Origin: Chara braunii
Lineage: Eukaryota > Streptophyta > Charophyceae > Charales > Characeae
Reading direction: 5' to 3'
Length of the DNA stretch: 45,429 nucleotides
Assembly (NCBI GenBank): GCA_003427395.1
Contig: BFEA01000020.1
Span: forward strand, 1,733,712-1,779,140
Positions 19,106 to 29,846 of the stretch are shown one piece after another (position 1 is the first letter of the stretch; the number at the start of each line of letters is the position of its first letter). The notes under the pieces were generated by a model that was not told the DNA's origin, ran no database searches, and saw only the letters and a program-made list of their open reading frames with translations. A program made the translations under genes and the position numbers.

Positions 19106-21698
19106 ATGCCAAGGGGAGGGATGGGGACACGGCCGCCACGGAGGCCGTTGGGAACATCAGGAGGTTGTATGTGGCATGGGTCTCACCAACGAGAGAGAAC
19201 GTCCGTGTACGATAATGGGGATATAGAGTTATTCTTGGACGATTTTCGGGGGTATGCAGAGCATATGGTTAGACCATGACTCAGACGATTGAGAGGTTGA
19301 GAGGAGCTGGTAGGTTTGTTGAGCCCATCGCACGGATTTGTAGGGAGGCAAGGACGTGGCCAGAGGTGGAGATGAGGATGCAGGAGATACGACCATCGCC
19401 TGTAGGACCTGACGGCAGGCCGATCCGCCTGGAGATCGGGAATGTGGAGGATTCATCCCCGCCTTCGAGCAGTTCATGCACGGTCAGGGCATATTGAGGG
19501 ATGAGTGGGCGAGGACGTTGCCCCTATGGACAAGAAAGGCAGAGAGGCCCCTGGCCAGGCAGGTCAGAGACATGGCTCGAGACTGGGAGGGCTGCAGGGC
19601 ACACTTGCGGGAGGCATTTCGACGAGCAGAGCCACCTCAGCCCAGAGTGGAGAGATGCCAGAGGAGCAAGAGGCAGAGGGACCCTGAGCCCAGCGAGGCC
19701 AGGCCATCTCGAGGGGGACGGAAGGATCTCGCTAGACGAGAGGAGGAGTTGATGCCTGAGACTGAGGGTCGAGGGGCATATCCTGAGTGCGGGTTGGGGC
19801 CAGTGGTGTTTCATCGCTTTACCGAGGGACGATTGGGAGGATCTCCCCAGCATGCACGAGAGGAGGTGCCACCACCCGGAGAACCACTGCAGGAGTTGGA
19901 GGCACACTTGGACGTTTCACAATGGAGAGTGCCGCCAATAAGTGAGAGGTGTGACGAGCCGGCAGAGGAGGTACCACGAGAGGAGACCCAGGACCCTGAG
20001 CAAGAGATGAGGCCGAGCACTGAGAAGGGACATGCTATAGAGGGGTTGATAGAGGTTAAGGAGGATACTCCTCCTCAGACGCCGGTTGTGGGGTTGAGAC
20101 TGGGGAGTATGCCAGAGGGCGCTCACAACAGAGAGGAGGAACCGCGGCAGGAGGAGACCCCACTACTACCCCTAGAGACGATCCCATCGCCAGGAGTGAG
20201 GGTAGAGATGGAGATAGGGAGAGCCGACTGGAGGAGAGAAGCCCTTGCTATGATTGACAGATGTCTGGCTACACACGCCCTAGAGCACCCTGACCTGGAG
20301 GAGCCCATACCTATGGAGCCGCCCCAGGAGCCACGCTAGGCAGAGAGAGAGATGGGAGTTGAGGTTCAGGGGAGAGCGGATCATCGTACAATGGAGAGAG
20401 TACCAGCAGGGGAGATGACTGAGGAGAAACAGGCCAGAGTTGGAAAGCGTTTGGAGGAAATCTGGCAAGAAAGACAGAGGTTAGAGGAGGCAGGGGCACT
20501 CCCAAATCAACCACCACCACCTAAGCCATATGGAATCAAGGAGATGTGGGACGAGTTCCTTGACCAGCATGGTGAGGGATTGATGGCTCCGGAAAGGGCA
20601 GAAGTTGGGACTTCGAGAAAGGCGGATGAGTACTTGGACTGAAAGATCCGCTTCCTGGTCAAGACATCCTTCGATAGGTATCTGATGTTGGAAGCTGATC
20701 TGGCCAGGAAGAAGATGAAGGAAGTAAGCCATGGAGTACGTCTGGAGGCGGTTGAGGCTGAGGTCCGAGAGCTTAGGGCATTGGTGGCTAGTCAAGTTGC
20801 CATCATCTAGGACTTGAGGCGACAGCCTCGAGATGGGGCTGACAGGAATGGCAGAGAGGAGCTTGCCGAGGTGGTAGACGGGGCAGGGAGTAGTCGGCCT
20901 GGCGATGAGAGAGTGCTCGTGCATAGCTTATCAGGGCCGCCATCCGCAATTGAACCCCCCCAGGAGCCGCCCATGGGAGGAGCCATCTTGGAACCTGAGG
21001 AGGCGAAAGCCAAGAAGGAGGCGGAGAGAGAGGCCTTTGAGTTCAGAGCCCCTACTGAACTCGCCACACTGCCCATGGCAGTTGTGGAGCCCACAATAGT
21101 AACTATGCCACTATCAGTTGAGGAGGGGCCGCATACGGCCAGCAGCGAGCCGCTTCAGGGCTCAACAAAGGGGTCCATGGATGTGCTTCTCGAAGCAGTT
21201 CACTCAATGCAGGAAGAAGCAAGTCTATTTTCACCTGAGCAGAGGATGGAGGAGCCTCCTGAGAGAGAGACGGAGGTTATGACAGAGGACGCCATTGAGG
21301 GCAGGCTTCAGAGGTTGGATACGCCTGAGTATAGGTCAGAGGGAATTGGAATGCGACCAGAGTCCAGTACTCAGGAGTTGGAGACGGAACTAGAGGAGCC
21401 TTTGGATGTGCCCCAGCGTCATGAAGTGGCCAGGGAGTCGAGTAAGACGTCGTCATTGCCAGAATCTGAAAAGAAAAAGAAGAGAGGTCGGAGGTCAGGC
21501 GACTCATCCTGCTTCTTCTGCAAGAGCGAGGAGCACAGGGCTTTGCAATGTCCTAAGTTCTTAAAGGACTTGGATGAAGGGAAAGTTACAAAAAGTGGTG
21601 TAAGGATGTATGATAGGCAGGGTAGACTAGTAGAACGATATGCAGATGGGGGTAGGGCTCAACTGTACAGACAGAACCAGGAGGAAATGAGTGAGTAG
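19106..21698 (+). pseudogene. Second Gag-like ORF downstream of pol, with CCHC knuckle
   Basis: From ATG 19106 the product starts MPRGGMGTRPPRRPLG and reads NGDIELFLDDFRGYAEHM (frame 2), then IERLRGAGRFVEPIARICRE (frame 1, from about 19268), then in frame 3 from about 19455 FIPAFEQFM and WTRKAERPLARQVRDMARDW. This pattern of short amphipathic helices resembles Gag capsid regions. A long Glu/Pro-rich middle, a coiled coil (about 20680-20800) and a basic KKKKRGRRSG precede CFFCKSEEHRALQC (nt 21510-21551), a CX2CX4HX4C knuckle. In-frame stops lie at 20337, 20640 and 20808. No signal peptide or membrane segment is seen, so it is not an Env. Full length would be about 860 codons. Its role (accessory capsid, RNA chaperone, regulator) is unknown. 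Confidence 0.75.
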
Positions 21699-23750
21699 GG
21701 ACTGGTTCGCCTATGTGTGAGAAGCCGCTAGAGTATGTTATAGTGAGGATGAAATGAACTTGTTTTGTAGATTGGTCACATGTTTGTTTGTTTTTTTTTC
21801 GTTTTAGCATTGTTAGGAGGTTTGGGTACCTACGCCGTTGACTGTACAGATGGGGGATTACAGCGTAGGGTGTCCGTCGAGATTAGGATCATGTGAGATA
21901 GTTTGTGTATACTGAGGTTTAGAGGGATCTTTTGGCTTGTCTCAGTATTTTTTTTTTTTTGTATGGTTGACCATGTACTATATTGAAGGTGACTTGAGTT
22001 GTTTAGAGTAATTTGGGGAACGAGGTTATTGTCTATGTTTTTGGATGAGATATCTCATCCTTGAGTGTGTCTTCGAGTTGAGTACTATTTGAGATTACTC
22101 TTTGTATATGACGATCACATTCACTCTCACATGTGTGGTTTTGTCCTGATATATTATGGTTTCGTGTGAAAGATGTATGAGAAACATCTTGTATGCATTA
22201 TATTTTGTAAATATGAATGGATGTGAACTGTCTACTCTTCGATATACTCGTGCGATCTGCCCAAGGGCGGGTGATAGGACCGGTTATAAGGAGAGGAAGT
22301 GCAGTCTGTTATCGTGAAAAGAGTGAGAGTCCCAAGGGATTTATGAGTCTTTGAGGCTCAACTGCTTACCATGCTGAATGCTTACTGTTGATTTGTGGTA
22401 GGGGACCCATAAGTTGGTCTCTTGGTTTCAGTTGTTTATGGTTGAGACGCCTTCATATGGGAAGGTGATCTTGTGCATGTTGAAAGACTCATCTTCAGAG
22501 AGAGAAGATGTTTTAATGAAAGGTCACGTGTGGGTCTATCTTAAACAAGGGAAGGGATGACCGAGAGACCTATTGAGAAAAACCTCATTCGCATAAAAAG
22601 GGGGTGAATAGATTCAATGGCATGGTAGGCTGATTTTGAATGATAAAGCCTAACGAGAAGGACCACGTTTTTGCTTGGCCATTGTTGGAATTTTTTAGAA
22701 AGTCGCAAAAAGTTTCATTGGGAGATGTCACTAAGAGGTGGCCTTCTTGCTCTAATCAAGTAAGGAGGTCATGGCCTTGTGAACCTGGCCGTGATTTTTG
22801 TTTTGTAAAAGTGGAGAGGTTGCCGTGTTTCTCTGTGTTGTTCCACACAGGACTGGTAAATACCTTTTATGTGTGACAGACCTCTGCGTAGTCCGGCAGT
22901 AAGCTTGTATTGTTGCGACACACCGTCCACACACTTGTGCTAATCTTGGGGCATTTATGAAAATACCAAGCTAACAGTAAAGTTTAGCATCACTAGGGCG
23001 TAACCCCTAATGTCGGTTGTTGATCGGCGTAACCTGAACAGCGGGCCCACGTCTCGCCAGAAGGGGTAAAGACTTAAAGGGGTGTGGCCACCCAGAAGTT
23101 TTTTACCTGCCGCGGGATGGCGTGGGATAAGAGTCCAGTCTTTTTGAGTCCTGATTGAATGTTTATTACGAAAAAACTTATCGTGGCGCGACCTGCGAGG
23201 GCACTACCGTTGAAATAATAAACGCGGTGACCCGTGGATCTGGAACGATCACCCAGACTATGGTGGGCCAGGATGGGGACCTGACCTTCCTGTACTAGAC
23301 TCCAGGAAGAGTTTATGATGAGAATTGTGTATATGTATATGTTTGATTGTAAAATTTGTTGGAGGGAGGCAAGAATGTCTTAAGAAGGTCTCGGTTAGGG
23401 CCCGCGTCCCTGGTTATGACTCTGCTTACAGGGTAGAGACTAGAGACACCTAACGAGGAGTCGGCGTTTGTCTAGGACAAAGGGGAGAGGACAATTGAGG
23501 AATCCATTTAGGACGTATGCTGTAGTACAATGATGAGTATCCCGTTGTCCGAGTGTCAGGACGATGGAGGCCCAGGCTGAAATCCTGGCAGCATAAAGTT
23601 GTGGTTGGAATGGATTGATAGAGGCCTCGAACCTGAGTCTGTCGGCTAATCGGATTGGTTCCTTTCTCGTCAGCATTTGGAGTTTGGATGAATTTATAGT
23701 TTTCGATCTTGCGAAGCGACGGGGACGTCGCTTAATATGGTCCGGTAAGC
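21699..23750 (+). other. Long non-coding 3' region of element B
   Basis: Two kilobases separate the last ORF from the 3' LTR. No coding sequence is convincing. Purine-rich words that resemble a polypurine tract occur at about 22596-22607 (AAAAAGGGGGTG) and 23478-23490 (AAAGGGGAGAGGA), but neither adjoins the LTR at 23751. The last bases before the LTR contain a small hairpin (GCGAC...GTCGC, about 23715-23730). Confidence 0.5.
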
Positions 23751-24745
23751 TGTCGGTGCGAATACCCTTACAAGGGTATCCGCCATGTTTTTTTTGCAAA
23801 CGACAGAAACTAAATTTGGCTTGAAGTATACCGCGCAAGGCGTGGCTGTGTCTGTGGTTTGCGTTGACGAGATGATTTATTAGAATAAAGAGTGTGTGGG
23901 CGCTCATGATTCTTTTACTTGTTGTGGATTGAAGAGCTGGAGCGATCGCCGACCAGGTTTATTTTGGAGTAAACTAGGATAAAAAAGAGTTTGTCTCGTG
24001 ATTGGTCCACCTACCTGCAACTTGTGTGTGCATACGGAGGACGATATCGACAACAATGTGACTTTGAAAACATCTCGGTAGGTCTGCGCGTCTCGCAATA
24101 TCCGTTTGTTTAAGCGTTCGTCAGAACTAGACCCAACCTTGGGCCTAACACTATTGGTTACGGCGTCAGGCTTTCATCAGAGAGATTCAGGGATCGAGGT
24201 CGAGCGGCGACGACGTGGGGGTATCAGAATAGCGCAAATGGGCCGAGGGATCGAAGACCCGGCGAGGCTATCCCCCTTGATTCTTGCGGTCAACATAGTC
24301 GAAGCGGTACTAGTGTAGTAGTGGTTCCTCTTTCCTCGTTGTCGTTCTCTGATGATTGAAATTTTCTTACATATTCTATTTTACTTTTATTTTTGTATTA
24401 TTTAAATTATATGCCTTGACGTTTCGTTAAGTCAAGCGCGACACGGCCACGGGTGGCCGTCGCGGCAGCCAAGGATCTTGAGCCCGTGCCTCCTTTGGCG
24501 AGCCCGTTCAGGTTCCGACGTGTTGGGATGTTGACGGAGTTCCCCCGCCCCTCCCGTCTTAAAGTATGGGCTGCAGAGGTTACTATACGGGAGAAGGGTG
24601 GATAGGGGTCGAGCGCCTTAGAGTGAGGATGTCTGGGGCTCTGTGGCGAGGCCCCACAACGGTACCACGACATGCGGTGGTTTATGTGGAACCCGCTTCC
24701 ACTTTGGCCTTTAAAGCTCCCAAGTGAATGTTTGATACTACCGTC
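23751..24745 (+). repeat. 3' LTR of element B, proximal part
   Basis: It matches 8964-9974, starting TGTCGGTGCGAATACCC and ending TTGATACTACCGTC. Differences include small deletions near 23825 and 23905 and many C/T or G/A changes. The match stops abruptly at 24745. Confidence 0.9.
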
Positions 24746-25820
24746 AAGATCTGCGTCGTGACCTCGTCACGAAGGCTCGCTGTAGATTGCAGTGGGGTCA
24801 TGCCCCTATCTTCGTGACTGTTGTCTATGTAAGGGCTGCCCATCCGGGTTTTGAAAGATGGGGAGGCCTGCTGAGACAGGGCATCTAGTGGGAGCCCAGA
24901 GGCGGCGCACAGTGACACTGACGAACAAACAGCTCGTCGGACTTGGGTACAGGGACGAAAGACAAGTCAAACCGCCCCCTGGCTAATCCTCCCCTGAGTT
25001 TTCTCAGGCTGGTCGGGGCAGTTCGGAAGGCCGCTGCACAGCGGGGCTGCCCGGGCAGCGCTGCGCAGCGATGGACGGAAAGATAGCGCAACGGGCTGAC
25101 GGGCGCTGTGGGAGTGTTGGGGCGGAATAGTGAAGTAAAGGCAGTAAGAAGGGCGAGTGTACCTAGACAGGAAGAAGAGTTAGGTGCACGGTCGGTGAGA
25201 TAGCAGATGGCGATGAAGGTGAGAAACTGTCTATCTCGCCTGATCCCTGTCGGATTTGAGCGAGGAAAGTTGTAAACCCGGGGCTGTGGACTGGGCGAGG
25301 TCAGTAGTAGCATTAGTTCTAGCTTTAGATTAGTGAGACGAGGGCTAGGAGGGAAACTTGCTGCGCGGAGAGAAGGCGGGAGTGAGGAGGGAGAATGAGA
25401 AAAACACTTATCTCCCTCGTTTCTGGCCGGATTTGGATGAGGGAGGACTCGATTCCGGCATATTTGGACAAGGCGAGTCCAATGGTGTAGTTAGTTTTGG
25501 GACTAGTTGGTTAGAATTGGAGGTAGTTGAGAACAGAGCTGCGCGGAGTTATGGCGACAGTGGAGGAAAAGAGAGGAAAGGAAGCATGAAACTTACCTAA
25601 TTCTTGACGAAATCAGGTGAGAGAAGATACGTTTTGGGGTTTTTTTGCCATCATGAAGCCAATGCTGGTGTCGGATCTCACACCGGGACCGAGATTTTGG
25701 AGCTGTGTGGGTTGCAGGGTGCGTGCTGGGAGATATTTTCAAAAGGGCAATGAATCTTGCCGTATTTTAGCGGAAGATTCATTCCGATCTTTGTTCAATT
25801 TGAAGTAGCATGAGGCCGAC

Positions 25821-25823
<3 letters not shown>

Positions 25824-25859
<36 letters not shown>
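25824..25859. repeat. (GA)n microsatellite
   Basis: About 17 uninterrupted GA units. Confidence 0.95.
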
Positions 25860-25861
<2 letters not shown>

Positions 25862-26516
25862 GTAGACTGTCTGCAACTGATCGAGCAAGCGGCTATTAGC
25901 GGTCATTGCGAAGCGGACTGAAAACCGAACCACGGTGCCGAACTGCGAGGACTGCTGGTGAGAAAAGCCGAGAGGGGCAGCATTTGGCTGCACAGCTCCG
26001 TGTTCTACAAAAAGATCCACTCCGATTTTGCTTAGCTCGGAGTGGTCGAATCAGCCAAGAACGGGCCGCAAGGTAGAAGGCCTACCTGTTTGGCGGCGAG
26101 ACGGAAGAATGAGGAGAGATCCTGCAACTCCAAGCTACGCTAGGCATACGGGCGACGGGCGGAGTAAGAGCAGACTGAGAAAAAGGGTAACGGGGTGCTG
26201 TGTATCCCCGCAGGCCGCGGTCACTGCGGGCATGACCGCGGTCCACGCGGTCGGCCGCGAGCCCGCGGTCATGACCGCCGCGGCCGCGGTTGAAAAAGGC
26301 TAGCCGCGGGCGAGGGGGAGGGGGTACTGGAGGTCGAGGTCGGGATTCCGGGGGCGCACCCCAGGCCCCATGCCCCCGCATTGAAAACAAACCAAAAAAA
26401 ATAAAAACGGGGGGGGTCCACTTTTGGGGGGAGGAGAAAAATAATGGACCCCATGTGGTTGTGTGTTGTTTTTTTTTTTTTCTTTTCCGTTCTATTGTAC
26501 CATCGCTTAGTTTTTT

Positions 26517-26581
26517 NNNNNNNNNNNNNNNNNNNNNNNNNNNNNNNNNNNNNNNNNNNNNNNNNNNNNNNNNNNNNNNNN
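26517..26581. other. Assembly gap (65 N)
   Basis: Sixty-five consecutive undetermined bases between a T-rich stretch and a TTGA tandem repeat. Assembly probably failed at the tetranucleotide repeat. Confidence 1.
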
Positions 26582-26700
26582 TTGATTGATTGATTGATTG
26601 ATTGATTGATCTATTGATTGGTTGATTGATGGATTGATTGATCGATTGATTGGTTTGATTGATATTTTTTTGGGAGGGGATTGCTAGATTGATTGATTGG

Positions 26701-26739
<39 letters not shown>

Positions 26740-26790
26740 GTTGGTTGGTTGAGCGTGCGCACACACACACACACAAAAACGTGCACACAC

Positions 26791-26836
<46 letters not shown>

Positions 26837-26861
26837 TTTTTTTTTTTTCCTTTTTCTTTTT

Positions 26862-26912
<51 letters not shown>
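26582..26912. repeat. (TTGA)n arrays with a (CA)n tract between them
   Basis: TTGA-type tetranucleotide repeats with TTGG variants occupy 26582-26665, 26690-26750 and about 26866-26912. A (CA)n tract lies at about 26760-26834. The repeat is open in several frames (encoding Ser-Ile-Asn-Gln on the minus strand), which is a property of the repeat and not evidence of a gene. Confidence 0.9.
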
Positions 26913-26943
26913 GGGGAAGGGGTCGCCCTTCCCCACCAATCAA
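26904..26943. other. Perfect 18-bp-stem hairpin
   Basis: TTGATTGGTGGGGAAGGG (26904-26921) is followed by the loop GTCG and the exact reverse complement (26926-26943). It joins directly to the end of the TTGA array. Confidence 0.93.
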
Positions 26944-29140
26944 GCACACAAACACACGAAAAATTATTATTATTTTTTTTTATTACGTTTTTTTTAATTG
27001 AAATACGTATTTTTTTGTTTTGTAAAAGAAAAACAAAAATCACCACATTGTAGGTCTCTTCAAACCGTACAACCCCATATATATATATATTTTTTGTCCA
27101 TTTTTTTTTTTTTAATATTTGAAATTCTCGGCCACATTAACCTCAGGGGCCGACCTCAGTGGTCGGGATCCCGACCGTTGGCCGAGATTGACCCCGCGGC
27201 CATGACCGCGGGGGATACATAGACGGGGTGCTTACCTCAATTGGGTCGTCGCCACTTATGATCTGCCATGGACAGGACTACTGCCGGATCGATGCCATCC
27301 CTCGGAACTCGATAGCAACATCTCTGTCGATTGCTCAGTTTCGCTGTTGCGCCTCAACCTGATGGATTTCATGATGGTGCTTAGTTGAATCTGGCCGTGT
27401 TAACGACCAGATACGATTATATCAAAGAGGAGGGTACGTACCTACCTTGGAATGTAACAATGAAGAGCCAAGGCTTGAAGCTGAGATTTGCAGGAGGCTC
27501 GTTTCCAGAGCTATGCGTACTGGCGGGCTAAAACTGTATATGGCAGAACGGGAGAACAACGTAGCTCAGCCAGAAGGAGGCTGGGAAAGCGATTGCGGGG
27601 GCTGTTTGGACTCATCGAGTTGCATATACAACAAGGATTGATTGATCAAGGACTCCTCGTGGCTCACCGAAGGAAACTCCCAAGCTTGAAAGCCTACACT
27701 AACGAACATTGCTGCTACGGTCCTGTCTTAGCACGGCTATGTAGAGCCAGTTTTAAGCCGGACAGCAAGTAGTAAGGTCAGTGGTCCAGTTTTACACAGG
27801 AGAGTGAAGTGAGGCTGGAGGTGACCTGTGGGACGACATGCTGTTGTCTTAGTAATTGAAACAATGGCGGAGAGAGCTGCCTGACCGCGTATTTGAAGGC
27901 TGGCCGACAGGGTGTATGGCCTGGACCAGGTGGACGAGTTGCAGCAGAACAGCTGAAAGGGCCGCTGACTTTTTTGCTGACTAATGTGTTGATCATTCTA
28001 CCAGCCTGTGGATGCCAGGAGAAGAACTGTGAGCTGCATACTTACTTGATTGACGGATTCGCTGCTTATCCCGTCGAACGAGTAGAGCAGCGGGAGGCAG
28101 TCGAAGGGGTGCATGGCCCAGGACCAGACGGCAGCTACTGAGGACGGTCGTGCCACGGTGTGGCTGGGCGCAGTTGCAGAGGTCAAGGAGGTGTTTCTCT
28201 GAGCCTGTAGTAAGCGGGTTGTGGATGGTGCGTAGCCCTGCTGCAGTTTGCCTACTGCAGATTGCTTTGGGCGTTAATATAATGCCTTGCATTATCTTGG
28301 TGCTCCGTTACTGTGCACAACTGACCAGACATGCGGAGAGTGTCGGAGTTGCTGCGGCTACACCCGTATTTTGAGTGGTATTCAAGCAAGAAATCTGAAC
28401 GCAGTCTTCTGGATTTCACAACTGTTGCTTATTCGAAGGTGGGAAACGGTGACTTGGAAAGGGGATTAGGGGATTAGGCGTTGTAGGGGGACCACCGTTG
28501 TGATTGGAGGATCGTCTGGGGGAGGGGTTATTCCGCTGGTTGGTCATAAGTTCATCCATCTCCGTGGCGTTTGACTGCGGTTCGTTGCCCTTGCGGGCCT
28601 TGCTGCATGTTTTGGCTACCATTGCGGGGCCCTCAGGCGCATCAAGGCAACAAGACCCTCTCCTGCGAATCTGAGTGCACCCCTCTTGTATTTGAGAGAC
28701 TGAAACCTTATTTTTCTGCCCTTCTTAGTCTAAGTCTAATCCTGTTGTGAGAGGAAGGCGGCAGGCGAGATTGCAACCCGTAGGCCCGCAACAAGACTCT
28801 GTGAGGAGTCATCCCACCGATTGCGGGAGCTCTGCCGGAACTCAGGAGGAGTTATGGAGGCAGGGAACTAAGAGGTAACCATTGCTTCCCTTCTATAAAC
28901 CCAGCCATAACCCTTACCCGTATTCCTTGCTATGTTTGGCTGAGTATACTGTGTGCATCCCTACTGTGACTTTCAGTTTGACTTTCAGGACACAAGCCAG
29001 ACTAAATAAAGGAATGTATGCACAATGTCAGTTTCAGTTTCATTGTCTGACTGAAAGCAGATTGTGGGATTGCATATGGGGGAAGGATGAAAGGAAGGTT
29101 GTATTGCATGTTTGACTGGGTCAACCAAAGGCTGGGAGAG

Positions 29141-29846
29141 TTTCCATAAGTTTGGAGGGTCCAGTGCCGTGTTTATTTCGGATTGCCTGAAGAACCAGAC
29201 ATGTTCCCATAACTTTGGGTGGTCTGGTTGGTTTGACTTGTGAGGACTGAATGTGATTGTCTTTTCAAGGACCAAGCATTTTTCCATAAGTTTGGATGGT
29301 TTGGTTGCCCTTTTTCTTTGGGGTTTCTGTTTGTTTATTTAATTTCTGAAGGTGGGTTGAGTATTTTTCTATAAGTTTGGATGACTTTGACCCTCTTTGT
29401 TTCATTCTGAGGGAGGATTTTGGCAACAGACCGGACAGGTTCCAATAAGTTTGGGAGGTCTGGTCTGAAACCACGCACATGTTAGAACCTGAAGAATAAA
29501 CTTGTTTATATTTTATATTATATTACTTATGAACAGTCTAGTCAGACATTTTTCTATAAGTTTGGATGGTCTGACTATAACTTATCATAATTGAAGAGAG
29601 TATTAATTAAAAATGAACTTGTGGTAAGAAGGGGCAGGCTGGACCTCGATCTAAGTTGATCGGTCCGGTCATATGCTACCTTATAAGACTAAGGACAAAC
29701 AGTTATATATAATTGGGATACTTAAACAGTTCAGGGCGACTAGGGTGGCCTAGTCATATGCCCAAAGAAGAGAAAAGTTGTTGTGCCCTGTGTTTGTGTA
29801 TATTCTGGCTGAGTTAGGCAGGTTCCCATAAGTTTGAGTGACCTAG
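29141..29846 (+). repeat. Dispersed motif array, seven copies of TTYCYATAAGTTTGG
   Basis: Copies start near 29141, 29203, 29281, 29366, 29440, 29551 and 29821. Most continue with a variant of (R)TGGTCTG. Spacing is 62, 78, 85, 74, 111 and 270 bp. Sequence between copies is only weakly alike, so this may be an eroded tandem repeat of about 75-85 bp or an array of binding sites. Confidence 0.75.

Larger units (their letters stand above)
26200..27222. mobile_element. Nested TIR element, about 1 kb, with internal tandem repeats and an assembly gap
   Basis: ACGGGGTGCT is present at 26190-26199 and again at 27223-27232, flanking the segment. The inner ends are inverted: TGTATCCCC at 26201-26209, and GGGGATACA at 27211-27219. 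Further in, both ends are GC-rich with CCGCGGTCA-type words. The GCGGTCATGACCGC palindrome lies near the left end. No transposase is visible, so it is non-autonomous. An 8-10-bp duplication fits hAT or Mutator-type transposition; the exact boundary is uncertain by one or two bases. Confidence 0.65.

Noticed and set aside
19106-21698. Env-like protein in the classical third-ORF position
   Set aside because: No signal peptide, hydrophobic fusion segment or transmembrane helix is visible, and the CCHC knuckle and charged composition fit a Gag-like or RNA-binding protein.
23478-23490. Polypurine tract of element B
   Set aside because: AAAGGGGAGAGGA looks right but lies about 260 bp before the LTR start at 23751, which is fixed by the TGTCG...CGACA ends and the match to 8964.
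26582-26939. Protein with Ser-Ile-Asn-Gln repeats on the minus strand
   Set aside because: The frame is open only because the TTGA repeat contains no stop on that strand, and it runs through the assembly gap.
27447-28292. Short overlapping ORFs as host genes or exons
   Set aside because: None exceeds 100 codons, none has a recognisable domain, and they conflict with each other on both strands.
29141-29846. CRISPR array
   Set aside because: The repeat core is short and imperfect, spacing varies from 62 to 270 bp, and the context is eukaryotic.
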